Positions 1 to 10,569 of a DNA stretch of 64,000 nucleotides are shown here, one piece after another. The position numbers and the translations under genes were made by a program. How positions within the stretch are numbered: the first letter of the stretch is position 1; each line of letters starts with the position of its first letter. The notes beneath the pieces are model-generated. The model searched no databases. It worked only from the letters and a program-made list of their open reading frames with translations, and was not told the DNA's origin. This stretch comes from Andrena cerasifolii (Eukaryota > Arthropoda > Insecta > Hymenoptera > Andrenidae), in NCBI RefSeq assembly GCF_050908995.1, contig NC_135130.1, positions 3,093,001 to 3,157,000 of the forward strand. Direction: 5' to 3'.

Positions 1-1156
1 TTCATAGATCCCACTTGTGAATGAAAAATGAGTGATTCACAACCATCGCCACAGTGTTTCGCGTATACGGGCGTTCGGGGCAAAACTCACAGCTTCTGAA
101 CTAATCAGTTTTCGACCTAAGTACCCTAATACTTTTTTAAAGAGAATATAAAGGTTCATCGATAGGTGTATACAAAATATGCAGTTCCATTAAAAAAAAT
201 GAAGTGATCTTGATTTTTTATTGAATAAAAAGTTTTTTTTTTTTAATTTTTACTTTTGCAATTTGGTGCCAACTGAACACTGACTCACTTTTGCTGGAAA
301 AATTTGTTCAGCAGTTTCGCAGAAATACCTGAAAATCGTTGCGGTCGTTTTACATGTATAGATTTGGCAGACAAGTATCATAACTTCGTACACATTCAAA
401 ATTTTTCTTGTATTTGGTTTGTAATTTCCATTACGTAGTACGTGAAAGATAAAAAATAACATAACAATGAAAACAGTAAAAGATTAAATAACAAATAATA
501 ATAAAATGGGCAAATTTGTTTGTCATATTAAATCAGAATCGAACTCGGAACATGTGTCTGGGTTTGTATCTGACGATTCGCAATAATTTGAATCATCTAC
601 TATCAAGTATTTACGATCTTCATTTTGGTCTTAATGGGTTATTTTTTCCGTTTCGGGCAAATTCGGGCAGCTGAGATTGACGTTAATATAAAGTTTAATG
701 TTCCCTCAATTAATATACAAAAAATCACGCAGGTACTTTTTGGTACTTTTTTTAAAACTCAAATCGAAGATGATAAAAATTTACATACAAAATTGAGACA
801 AATTGTTGATATTGCAAAAACGTTTTTCGGCAGCTGGGAAGGTCATATAATAATAAACATAACTTATAAAAATCACATTAATCAGATAAACATTCGACAA
901 ATAGCACGTGTTTAAAGAAACGCACCGAAAATTTGAATAAATTTGAAGCATCATTTTTTACTACAAATTGGTCAATTCTGTATGTAATAAAATATGTGTC
1001 TTCAATGCACATGACCAAACAGAAAATGGAGAAATGTATGAAATCATCGACCTCCTTCGTTCCACAGCACCAGTCGTATGAGGATATTGATAAACAAAAA
1101 TTTAGGGGTGAGCAAGCTAAAAAAGTAAGAGAATTTTTTTTCCAAGATTTGGTGCA
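1..1156. other. Unannotated AT-rich sequence
   Basis: AT-rich, with short runs of A and T. Every open frame here is under 100 codons and none shows a recognisable domain. I see no structural RNA, repeat array or transposon end in it. Confidence 0.6.
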
Positions 1157-1158
1157 TA

Positions 1159-1554
1159 CTGTAAACTGAGGGAACATTGGCAGTTAATTAACATCTATTA
1201 AAGAAGGAAAATGACAACAATTGTATGCACTTTGACACTTGTAGTGCATTCATAGAAGATGCAATCTTATAATAGGATGCAAATGTAAAAATGTTAATTT
1301 AAAAAAGAAGTACATTGAACATAAAAACAAACAAATTTAACTGTCAATGTAACTTCAGATTAGTGAAACTTTATGATGTGCCAATTTTGCCCCGGTTAAT
1401 GACAAAATTTTTATGCATTTTCGCACTTGCAGTGCAATCAGAAACGACGCAATGTTATGATAGAATACTTAAAGCAAATGTAAAACTGTTACTTTTTATA
1501 TTATGTAACAAAATTTTAATTACAGAAACCTGCCAATGTTCCCCCAGTTTACGG
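1159..1554. mobile_element. TA-flanked MITE with 28-bp inverted ends
   Basis: The left end reads CTGTAAACTGAGGGAACATT and the right end is its inverse with two or three changes (CAATGTTCCCCCAGTTTACG). Both ends are bordered by TA (1157-1158 and 1555-1556), as expected for Tc1/mariner-type insertion. Inside, 1225-1290 and 1413-1490 are diverged direct repeats around the words TATGCA, TGCAGTGCA and GCAAATGTAAAA. There is no transposase, so it is non-autonomous. Superfamily is inferred only from the TA flanks. Confidence 0.7.
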
Positions 1555-1558
1555 TATG

Positions 1559-1763
1559 GTAAAGGACCCAATTACTGTCACCTTAAGCAATTTTACTTAA
1601 AATAACGAATAAATAAACTATAGTATATAATCTATACTATAGATTATAGTTTGAATTACATAATTCTTTTTGTGTATGACTTCACAACGTCTATTTGTTC
1701 GTTATTTTAAGTAAAATATCTTAAGGTGACAGTAATGGGTTAGGTGTCACTAATTGGGTCCTT
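1559..1763. mobile_element. Small palindromic MITE abutting the previous element
   Basis: The arm at 1561-1613 (AAAGGACCCAATTACTGTCA onward) is repeated in inverse at 1696-1763. The right arm carries an extra partial duplication of the GTCA/TAATTGGG words. The apex is AT-rich (around 1618-1655). It begins a few bases after the right TA of the preceding element. The words GTGTCAGTAA and GGGTCCTTTA recur around 43860-44110, which may be a diverged relative. Confidence 0.65.
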
Positions 1764-2693
1764 GACCCTAATTTTCATTATCCAATTGTGTTAAAATTTT
1801 CGAGTTTTATCAAAAGTGTGGCAAAATAGGTGCCTAAAGTTTGCCAAATAGTATGATACGGTAGGGTTTTAATTATCGCAAACATTATACAAATATATAA
1901 AATATAATGCCCCTAACAGCAGCCCCCTAAAAAATCGAAGTGGAAATAAAATTCCACAGGGGCTTGGAGCCTCTTTCGCCGGGCACAGAATCACAGTGGC
2001 CATTATCGCTGCTAATCACAAATAATGGGATAGGAATGGGTTGAAGCTACTCGGAGCCGCTTGATTGGCGTTCTCATTGGGCAAGTCCCACGTGGAATTC
2101 ATCCTCTCATGGTGGCGTCTCCAGCAGAACGTCTGTCATCCCGCTCACGTTGATACCCCTAAATAGCAACCCCCATAGAGACAATCAATCAGCTGGTCAC
2201 TGGACCTTGACTGTGTCCACATTGCGCTTTCTGCACTCAGGCCCGTCTCTCTTTCTCTTGACCGTAATAATGGGCGTGAAGGCCCCTTCCCCCTCCTTCC
2301 ATTTCTCTCTGTCTTTTTCCACCGGGCTCGCACGTAACATGCCAGATCGACGAGTAGATGTCACGGGCACCATAAGGGGCGCGAGCCTATGAAATAAAAT
2401 AACACGTAGCCATGAATGGATCGGCGCATCTGCGATTTTCGACGGTTCATCGTTGGCCATCGATCCGTTCCTCTTCCTCCCCATCCTGCCTGCCGCGAGA
2501 AGTGGGTGCAGGTAGGGAAATTTGGAGATTCGTTACGGGGTGCGGTGCCGCTTTCCATCGGGGGGATCGTCAGTTTCGAAAATTATGTTGTCTCGGGAAT
2601 TAATGTTTCGGTTGGCTCGCCTAACAGATTCTGTATAAATAAAGATGGCGACTTAGGGTGAAATTTTGCGAGTTTGAAAAATTAAATCAGGTT
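1764..2693. other. Unique sequence with GC-richer island
   Basis: About 1960-2600 is clearly GC-richer than its surroundings and has no internal repetition. Short ORFs overlap on both strands in conflicting frames, none with a recognisable motif or plausible exon structure. It could be a conserved non-coding element or an unrecognised exon; neither can be shown here. Confidence 0.45.
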
Positions 2694-3315
2694 TTAAGGG
2701 ATGTTCCTAGTTTCACGCTCTGAAAATAAGACAAATTTTGGGGAATTTTTTTTAGGGAAAGTATCGAGTATTATAATCCCCAACTTGGTACGTTTATTAA
2801 TTGACATTCGAAGAAGCTGCTCAATTTTTTTTATGCAATAATAATGAGTTTGTTCATAGTTACAGTGGTAGTAGTAAGAGAGGTATAAAAAGAACGTTTG
2901 GTGCTGACGAAGATGATTCTGGCAAACAGAAAATGTTATATGAGTTATAGTGTGAACTAGAATGAAGTAATTATTTGCAAAGTTCGAGTTTTGTAACACA
3001 GAAAACTAATTAATTCTTTTCTGAAGAATGAGAGCTTTCATTTGAAATGCCACTATTTTTGTTTTTCAATATTTCTTAATCGTTTTAGTTCCTACGATAA
3101 CCACACACATGAAAATTTTTGCCTTTTTTGTTTGTCCTACTACCATTGTAACTTTCAACTTGAAATTATTACTGTATAAAAGAATTGAGTAGATTCTTTG
3201 AAATTCAATTAATAAACGTACAAAGTTCGGAATTATATTACACAATACTTTTCTTTTAAAAAATTTCCCACGATTTGCCTTATTTTCAGAGCGTCAAATT
3301 AGCGAGGCCCCTTAA
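2694..3315. mobile_element. TTAA-flanked palindromic MITE
   Basis: TTAA lies at both ends (2694-2697 and 3312-3315). The left arm, running from AAGGGATGTTCC through CGCTCTGAAAATAAG, is matched in inverse by the right arm ending CTTATTTTCAGAGCG then GGCCCCTTAA. Pairing continues inward over roughly 200 bp (for example TACGTTTATTAATTGACATT against its inverse near 3210). TTAA is the target of piggyBac-type elements, so a piggyBac-like non-autonomous origin is inferred. No coding capacity. Confidence 0.75.
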
Positions 3316-3989
3316 TCGTTTTTAGCCTTCTTTATTTTTCATGAAAGAAGAAGAAATAAAAATCACTTAATGAGCAATGAATGTTTTAAAGAATTCCTCC
3401 TACCAGAATAGAATATTCTGTATAAGGTAGTTTGACAAGAATTTTACATAGCCACAGGAGTAATCATCGAAGGGATAATACGTTTGATGGGACCGCAGGA
3501 ACCATAATGAGTTTTGTAAGTGTAGTAGTGAAAAATAGGGTTTTAAATGGTTTAAGTGGAACATGAAAATTAATGACCTGTAATAAAGGTGGACAGCTCG
3601 TCTACCCATTGTCAAGTTTAAATACAAACTCCAAATTAACAACATTTCTGTTCCACCAAGTGTTGCAATATTAAGTGTGCTTAATATCGCATGGTACTCC
3701 GAATTTAAGTAGAACATATTCATATGCAAATGCATGTGAATTTCAAACGTTACAAATTGAAGTAATTCTTAAAAAATACTTTATACTCAGAGTACACAGT
3801 AGGCAATCGAACGATTGATAGCTCCCTAATACACGTTATATAGTACATTACGAAATATAGTATATATTAGTTTATCCCCAATTGATTTTACACATTTAAA
3901 ATTAATTTGTAAATAGTTCATCAATTAGCTCATCAAAATAGTTCACGCAACACTACTGGCAACAAATTATTTATTCACGTTCATATTCA
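3316..3989. other. Unannotated AT-rich sequence
   Basis: No repeats, transposon ends or protein motifs seen. One 111-codon minus-strand ORF (3400-3735) has no recognisable domain and looks like chance. Confidence 0.5.
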
Positions 3990-4036
3990 CCATACAGGGT
4001 GTTAAAAAAAAAACAGTCTAAGTCTTTAGGAGCTTA

Positions 4037-4152
4037 CAGTGGCGTGCAAAAGTTTGCGGCCAGATGATTTTTTTTAATTTTTCTTTTAAAGACTTTGCCT
4101 TTGGAAGATAAATTAAAAAAACCGTCTGGTCGGAAACTGTTCCAAGTCACTG
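4037..4152. mobile_element. Nested Tc1-like MITE
   Basis: A 116-bp unit starts CAGTGGCGTGCAAAAG and ends CAAGTCACTG, with TA on both sides (4035-4036, 4153-4154). Subterminal words CGGCCAGA and TCTGGTCGG are inverse-related. It sits inside one arm only of the larger foldback, so it inserted later. A longer relative with the same start is at 54395-54665. Confidence 0.7.
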
Positions 4153-4299
4153 TATATACGTATAATACTCGCCAAGAGGAGTAAAAATTGCTTAATCAAA
4201 CTATCCTAAAATGAGCACTGTCGATGTAAAACAGAAAAGTTTGATTTGATATTTACAAAAGTTTACGTTCAATGTGTTACGAAGAGACTAATAAGGTAA

Positions 4300-5175
4300 A
4301 TATCCCAGGTGTCCATCTCCGGTTGCTCTGAAATTTGGATATGTTTTAGAGGATCGAAAAATAAGATGTACGTGTTTTTTTTATAGCGGCCCGTTTCCAT
4401 ATTTAGGGGGTGAAACCACCCCTCAAATTTACAAGATTTTGAGATGTTCATCTCCGATTCCTTTGGTTTTTGGATATGTTTTAGAGGACTGAAAAATAAG
4501 AAATACATGTTTTTTTATTTTGGCCTGTTTGCATGTTTAGAGGGTGAAACCACCCCTCAAAGTTATAAGATTTTCAGGTGTTCGTCTCCGATTCCTTTGG
4601 TTTTTGGATATGGTTTAGAGGACAGAAAAATAAGAAATACGTGTTTTTTTATTTTGGCCTGTTTGCATGTTTAGAGGGTGAAACCACCCCTCAAAGTTAC
4701 AAGATTTTCAGGTGTTCATCTCCGATTGCTTTGGTATTTGGATATGTTTTAGAGGATAGAAAAATAAGAAACAGGTGTCCCTTTATTTTGGCCTGTTTGC
4801 ATGTTTAGAGGGTGAAACCACCCCTCAAATTTCATGCAAATAGGTGGTGCCATCCTCCGATTACTTTGGTTTTTGGCCAAAGCAATCGGAGACGAGCAGC
4901 TGAAAATCTTATAACGTTGAGGGGTGGTTTCACCCCCAAACATCCAAACTGGCCAAAATAAAAAGACACCTGTTTTTTATTTTTTGGTCCTCTAAAACAT
5001 ATCCAAAAACCAAAGCAATCGGAGACGAACACCTGAAAACCTTGTAACTTTGAGGGGTGGTGGCACCCCCTAAATATGAAACCGGACCGCTATAAAAAGA
5101 CACGTATATCTTATTTTTCGGTCCTCTAAAACATATCCAAATTTCAGAGCAATCGGAGGCGGACACCTGGGATAC
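4300..5175. repeat. 134-bp units, tandem then inverted
   Basis: The word TGTTC(A/G)TCTCCGATT recurs at 4445, 4579 and 4713, giving a strict 134-bp period. A more diverged unit precedes them. From about 4855 the same unit runs in reverse (GGAGACGA words near 4890 and 5023, GGAGGCGGACACC near 5155). The related ORFs of 60-90 codons on both strands are products of this repetition, not genes. A diverged copy of the unit forms the heart of the palindrome at 36861-37954. Confidence 0.85.
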
Positions 5176-5306
5176 CCTTCTTGTAAGTAGATGTTACATC
5201 GAAAGTGTTGATTTTAGGATCTACATTGATTAAGCATTTTTTACTCCTCTCGGTGAGAACTATAAGCCCCTAAAGCTTCAGACCCTTTTTCGAAACACCC
5301 TGTTCC

Positions 5307-6436
5307 AAGTGTTTTTTGGATCACCTAGTACAAGACGAATTACCTACAACGCGAACCAACGATTCCGCGCAGAAATGTTGCCACCGCTAACGACTCGTCA
5401 TCCCCCGGAGCAGCCCAGCTCTGCGCGAAGAAGCGGCTCCTTGCAAACCCGCTGAACCCGTCCCTCCCACGGGGGATCGTTAGATTGCACGCGTTACACA
5501 GAGTTGACATACAAACAGACGGGCAGTGTTGTAATTAACCGCAATCATCGGTGGCAAACACAACGCTCGCGTCCCCGTGGGACATTATTGACCGAGCCAG
5601 CGGTGGCTCCCGCGCCAGTAAGGAGTGCACGCTATTCCTGATCAATATTTATGACCGAAATCCAAGGGTGGATCCCTGGCCGTTCACGGGTGCACTGCGA
5701 TACGAGAACCGCGGTCAATATTTATGATAGCAGCCGAGACGAGTAGCAGAGAAGACTCGACTCGCGGCAACCGTTCAACAGATTTGTTTGGCTTCTGCTC
5801 GTGCGGATCTCCTTTTCGCGGATTGATACGGTTCGCTGAAACAGGACCGACCTAGGGGTGCACGAGAATACGGTCACCGAGTCGCTTCAAATTTTGCATA
5901 CAGTCAGCGCACATCGTGGGTAATGGTATTGTATCTTTTTTAACTCAGCGTTTTGAGTCACATCGACTTCTATGGTCGTTAGTTAATTAATCATCATGTG
6001 AATTAGTGACTAAAAGTGTTCCTGAGGCTCAGACATCTCAGATAACGGTAAGCACAGACACTAAATCAGTTGTCGGATTCCAATGTCTTCAAGGAAGGTG
6101 AGCGCATTATTGAAAATATCCGGATGGGCATCTGTTTGAGGTCGGTGCGCCAAGTTTATGTTGGTTTCGATTTATTAGGTACTTGGCGCATTCCGTCAGT
6201 ATGTGCTAAATGGAGAGAGGTACTTTACAGACATCATATTTGCTGGTTCGTTCTTGGTAATGAGATAGGAATGAGTCAAGTGAGTGTGGCCGAGTCTCAA
6301 TCGAGTGAGTGTCACTTGGTCTTTCCGAGTTTCTAAACAAATTCGATTTCTTTCAGAGACATCCTTCCTGATCAGGTGCAGTTTGGTGGTTTTGCCAGGT
6401 TTCCATTTGTCATCCTACAGGGCCCTGACTGTCTTA
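5307..6436. other. Unique sequence with GC-richer island
   Basis: About 5360-5900 is GC-rich and non-repetitive, and the rest is mixed. No domain-bearing ORF, repeat or transposon end was recognised. Confidence 0.45.
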
Positions 6437-6898
6437 AGGTCTGCGCACACATACCCGTTCCGTGTCAGTTCCGTATCCGTCGTTCCAGTGGTAAGAAGAA
6501 GAGACCCTCTACGCCCCTCTTCTAGAGGGTCTCTTCTTCTCTCTTCTAGTCAACATGCTCACTTCCAGTGCCTCAAGTTCCTACCTCTGTAGATTACAAT
6601 GATCTTAAAGCCCCGACTCATAAAGGTCTGCGCACACATACCCGTTCCGTGTCAGTTCCGTATCCGTCGTTCTAGTGGTAAGAAGAAGAGACCATCTACG
6701 CCCCTCTTCTAGAGGTTCTGGGTTAGGTCTGGGTTAGGTCTGGGTTAGAGGTTCTCTTCTTCTTACCACTGGAACGACGGATACGGAACTGACACGGAAC
6801 GGATATGTGTGCGCAGACCTTTATGAGTCGGGGCTTTAAGATCATTGTAATCTACAGAGGTAGGAACTTGAGGCACTGGAAGTGAGCATGCTGACTTG
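6437..6898. repeat. Inverted duplication around a MITE
   Basis: The segment AAGGTCTGCGCACACATACC to the GAAGAAGAGACC word occurs at 6437-6520 and 6624-6710 in the same direction, and in inverse at 6745-6822. Outside this, 6546-6623 is the inverse of 6826-6898. The outer arm at 6826-6898 is the 3' continuation of the RNase H-coding retrotransposon fragment, so the left arm is an inverted duplicate of that fragment. The apex holds the telomere-like repeat. Confidence 0.8.
6717..6748. repeat. Telomere-like 11-bp repeat, about 2.9 copies
   Basis: Reads as TCTGGGTTAGG, TCTGGGTTAGG, TCTGGGTTAG, that is, TTAGGTCTGGG in another phase. It lies at the exact centre of the inverted duplication. The same 11-mer recurs at 41863-41879 and 42117-42139. 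Confidence 0.7.
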
Positions 6899-7182
6899 GC
6901 TAGGGAATTAGCTTTGTCATTTCCTTAGATACCCACGCGTGATGGTATCCAAGTTAAAATAATCTCTTTGCCCCGATTTTTTAGATTAAAGAGGGTCTCT
7001 TGAAGCTCTTGGACGATGTGGTCAAATTTGCTTGTGTCTTTAATTGCCTCAGTAGCAAACATGGAGTCAGTGAGGGTGGCAAACAAGGAACCGCCACTTT
7101 TGTCTATAAATCTCACAGCCTGTGAAATGGCATACGTTTCACATTTGAATACACTGTAGAACTCCGGTAATTTATATTGCAA
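6826..7182 (-). pseudogene. Non-LTR retrotransposon RNase H domain fragment
   Basis: The minus strand encodes the C-terminal half of a retrotransposon-type ribonuclease H, the domain that degrades the RNA strand of RNA:DNA hybrids during element replication. Visible motifs in order are the acidic CETYA segment, the LTDS segment with a catalytic Asp, and WIPSRVGI. An in-frame stop follows (about 6922), then GNDKAN and LAKSA. The family normally has GN-x-KAD in that place, so the last catalytic Asp reads as Asn. The reverse transcriptase and endonuclease are absent. The arrangement suggests a Jockey/I/R1-type ORF2 tail; the clade cannot be settled from this fragment. The 3' end abuts a MITE and is duplicated in inverse at 6546-6623. 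Confidence 0.75.
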
Positions 7183-7225
7183 GTTTTCTTCTGGTGGTCA
7201 CCTTAGGTCGTTCCTAAACGCCCAA

Positions 7226-7445
7226 TGTCTTCAGACAGTTTTTACGCTTTTCTTTCATTAGATATCCGTATTACACTTAGTGAGTTGGCACACTTCATCA
7301 CGGGTTCTCTATTTAGCAGTGATGCGTCGATTTGTGGCAATTCTCGCCTGCAAATCATCCTCATCTACTGCTTTTGGTCGCCCGCGACGTGGTGCATCAT
7401 CTAACCCAAAATCTCCCGATCGGAATTTTTGAAACTTTAGTGGCA
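7226..7445 (-). pseudogene. Mariner-type transposase N-terminal fragment
   Basis: On the minus strand the frame reads KFQKFRSGDFGLDDAPRRGR followed by PKAVDEDDL and ARIATNRRITAK, then a stop near 7308. This is the characteristic linker of mariner transposases: a first helix-turn-helix ending in FRSGDF, the GRP motif, and the start of the second helix-turn-helix. The frame continues past the stop for a few recognisable residues (TRDEVCQLT). No DD(D/E) catalytic core follows; the sequence instead runs into the RNase H fragment. It is a dead fragment. The ORF is interrupted, so a simple ORF scan misses it. Confidence 0.7.
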
Positions 7446-7940
7446 TCTTCTTCCTACACTTCGCAAATGTTTTTTACAGTTTCTTAGAAGCTTATAAAGT
7501 AGTACTCACGTGTCGAATATGTAGGTACTAACTGACACGTCTGGTCGAATTTTAGGACAAAGAAAGTAAATAGCATACTCGCTAAATGGCTCGTGATAGA
7601 ATACTATAGAGTAGGCCAGCGTTTATATTTTGAGACTGACGCACGAGAGGGCACTGTGTGTCATTGATACAAGAGAAATGGATGCGCTTGTTTTTGATCT
7701 TGCATTGACCCTTATCACGAATCCATATTTAAGTTATAAGAAACACTTAAGACTTCATGCGAGTCTGAAAGTTTTTAGACCAAGTTACAGTGCTGATGAC
7801 ATTTGAAAGACAGGTAAATTTATTTACATTATTCCGATATTGGGGAATATAATATGCATAAAACTACAGTGTCACCCCAACAATACCTATGTATTCGTTT
7901 TTAATTTATTTTGACAAGGTGGTCGATCACTCCCTTGGTT
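7446..7940. other. Unannotated sequence
   Basis: Mixed composition. No repeats, RNA genes or protein motifs recognised between the mariner fragment and the next inverted-repeat element. Confidence 0.5.
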
Positions 7941-8703
7941 GTGGGATAGTTCGACCACATTAATGCGGGACAGTCCGACCACATTAGTTAAATATGCAGT
8001 GTGTCTGGAAAAGTGTAACTATCTCGAAAAATATGAATGGCACGAAGAATTGTTTCAGAGGAAAGTTGTAGGATGTCAACGGGGGCATAGCATGCTCGTA
8101 TTTTTTATTTCTTATTCTTGTAACTGACATCGAAGCGTTTTCTGAACACTACCTACACGTGTCTTTTTTACTGTAAACCCATCTTCAGATTCAGGGAGCA
8201 AAAATTCCACTCTTCGAGATAGTGATATGTCGTTAAAAGCCTGGGACGAAAACGAATGCGGGGGGTGCGGAGAAAGCTATTTCGAAATCTCGAAAAGCGA
8301 CGATTGGATTAAATGTGTGCGCTGCAGCCGTTGGTTTCATCATACCAGATGCTTCAAGTAGAAGAATGTTTGCGATTTACGTGGAAAACTGAGGAAGAAG
8401 TAACATATCAATTAACTTCTTCGTGTATTATACTTTTCATAAGCTACACTTTTTGTTATTTTTCAAGGTCGGTTTCAATCCGTAGTGGGTGGACGCTCTA
8501 ACGCCGACATGCGGGTGAGACCGACCAGTTGTAGTGCCAGTGCTTTTGGCTGAAAATGAAAATAAATATTTGGATTTATCGCACGCTATAATTTATGTAT
8601 ACTGTAAATTGCTTGGGCTTTGCTTCAATTTCTACAAAACGACAAAAATGTGATAAACAACGATGCTACAATTTCTTTTCCAAAAAGTGGTTGACCTATC
8701 CCG
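7941..8703. mobile_element. Pogo-like deletion derivative with PHD tail
   Basis: The left end GTGGGATAGTTCGACCAC (7941) is the approximate inverse of the right end GTGGTTGACCTATCCCG (8687-8703). Further copies of the GGGACAGTCCGACCACATTA word lie just inside the left end. The interior holds a PHD-finger fragment of the kind fused to some pogo/Tigger-type transposases. The DDE core is gone. Boundaries are approximate. Confidence 0.5.
8146..8361 (+). pseudogene. Truncated PHD-finger C-terminal fragment
   Basis: The open frame ends with Cys-rich ECGGCG, then WIKCVRCSRWFHHTRC and a stop at 8359-8361. This gives the first six ligands of a PHD zinc finger (Cys-Cys-Cys-Cys-His-Cys); the last Cys pair is lost at the stop. 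A serine/aspartate-rich stretch precedes it (residues SSDSGSKNSTLRDSD). PHD tails of this form occur at the C-terminus of transposases in insect DNA transposons. A second, fuller example lies on the minus strand at 39613-39863, inside an element with clear inverted ends. It could instead be an exon of a host PHD protein, but the flanking inverted ends favour a transposon. Confidence 0.6.
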
Positions 8704-8855
8704 GACTTACAATATTGTATACGACTGAAATTTTTTTACAACTTACCGAAATGTTAGTAAATACGCGTGGATAATGCTTATCGGTAAAAATTGCCTAGTT
8801 TTTTCTGGGCCGTCCCTAAAGAGAATAGGGGATCTCATCCCTCTAGAATACCCCC

Positions 8856-9568
8856 TTAAGGGGGGAGCCTGGTGTAGCGGATCGAAGAAATACGATTTTT
8901 TTTTTGCATAAATCAATAGTTAAACATCACGATAATATGCTCCCAAAGCAGCAAAACGAAATTCGAAAAATTAAAGCGGATATAGCCGATTTTGCTACGG
9001 AGCGCCAGGCTACCACAAAACTTGAAATGCGTTCTTCTCGAAACGACAGTTTTATACTTTGCGGGCAATGTAACTCAAAAAATATTCAACCAATCGACTT
9101 GGCCTTGTGCACGGATATTTGTGAACATTTTCTTCATAGTACTAAGTTATTAGTATAATGATATTGTTTAAATAAATAACTTTTTTTAGACATTTAAGGC
9201 AAAATTTCGTTGGAAACAGTGAACTTTTTATTCAAGAGGCCGCCATTTGTTCATTTTGCATCTTTTAAGTTTCAAACTGCTTCATTCTGTGCGTACTCTC
9301 ATAAACTAAAAGAAAATTGTTCGATTTTTGGTTTCAGATGAAACCAAAAGACGCTACGTTGCCCGCAGTGCAATAATTGCGTCGCCAACGGACTGGGCAT
9401 AACTTTGTTATTTGCCGCTCTTTTTTAATAATTTTTTTTTGTTATATACCTTAACCTGTTGATACAATATCCTGAAAGTTTCAGAAAGATCTATCAAATA
9501 CTTTCTTTAAAAAAAATTCCCGAAAGATGCCTCGATTTTCATTTAGTTACACCAGGCTCCCCCCTTAA
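8856..9568. mobile_element. TTAA MITE family B, copy 1
   Basis: 713 bp between TTAA at 8856-8859 and 9565-9568. The ends read GGGGGGAGCCTGGTGTA and, inverted, TACACCAGGCTCCCCCC. It is nearly identical to 43125-43837 in reverse orientation. The short ORFs inside (for example 8904-9158) are conserved between the copies only because the element is; they show no known domain. TTAA flanks point to piggyBac-type mobilisation. Confidence 0.9.
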
Positions 9569-10569
9569 CCCAAAGTCCTTAGTCCCAATTAAGCATCTTC
9601 TAATCTATAAATTGATCAACCACGAAAGACGCGTATCTATCCAAATCCATAATACTCCATCCTCTTTCGCTACTTGACAATGAATCCCCAGCGATCTTCA
9701 ACTTTCCCTTTCCCCGCTCAGGCCTCCCGCGTGTACTCATACATCTTCTTTAACGCGTTCGCTTTCGATACCCTTTTGTTGCTAAACTAGTAAATGTTTT
9801 ATATACCCACGGCTTCCCCCCCTGTGCTCCTTGTACCCTCCCATATGTACTCGCAAGACGACACAGATATGCTTTTAGCAGGAGCCGGGGGTGGAACGGT
9901 GCGTTTCCGAGCGCACGCGTCTTCCGACTGCGTATGTGCGTGCACACGCACCGACACACACCGAGATCGGGCCCTGCATTAAGGCGACAACCCGACCGGC
10001 TCCTGCCACGACGAGGGAGACCAGCGCCAAGAAGGGAAAGCCCCGTGTTACTGCCATATAGGGGGTTGCTATTCTACTTGCGCCGGGTACTTGGATACCT
10101 GAAAAACTACTCGCCTCCCGCTGATTTCGTGGGGACGAAGGATTATCGCTCTCCGGGCCTCGGTGTCCTCTCCTGTTTCTGGGGCAGGCTAGATTTTCGG
10201 ACTCCAGGGCAAGTGCACCTGATATCCCCTAGCACGTAATTCCTTCTCAAGAAAATGCTGACGTTAGGGCGTCCCTTATAATGACTTATTTTTTTTTTAA
10301 ATTTAAGTTTTCAGTCCAAGACGCCCCCTGATTTATTTTCCTTTGGGGTGATAAATATGTGCACAACATTTCGGATCGATCAACAACTCTAAACCCTGCC
10401 TCAAGAGGCTCAAAGAAACTGCGGTCTTGCAAACAGCTGTATTTTTAACGCGCAACCCTGTATGTAAGCACATGTGTGATGGAACTGGAGTTGGGACTAT
10501 CGATTAACGATGTCCTATCGATAACTTATTGATAGTTAACAAAATATCGATAATATCATTAAGATATCA
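9569..10569. other. Unique sequence with GC-richer island
   Basis: About 9690-10240 is GC-rich. Overlapping ORFs on both strands (60-101 codons) lack motifs. 10499-10560 holds several ATCGATA words, including TATCGATA at about 10517, which matches the DREF-type site of insects but proves nothing alone. Confidence 0.45.

Larger units (their letters stand above)
3990..5306. mobile_element. Large foldback element with ACAGGGTGTT ends
   Basis: The ends are ACAGGGTGTT (from 3994) and its inverse AACACCCTGT (to about 5304). The flanking arms pair: GAGGAGTAAAAA(T)TGCTTAATC near 4176 matches the inverse near 5228, and ATCCCAGGTGTCC near 4302 matches the inverse near 5165. The core is a set of 134-bp units, head to tail and then inverted. 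The left arm is interrupted by a separate TA-flanked element (4037-4152) that the right arm lacks. Similar ACCCTGT ends occur singly at about 29900 and 51430. No transposase is visible and the superfamily is unassigned. Confidence 0.75.

Noticed and set aside
4444..5166. Family of similar 60-78 codon ORFs on both strands
   Set aside because: They are the 134-bp unit read in several places; similarity reflects the DNA repeat, not a protein family.
10499..10560. Cluster of ATCGATA words as a DREF-regulated promoter
   Set aside because: No gene, TATA or initiator arrangement nearby; such words are frequent in AT-rich insect DNA.
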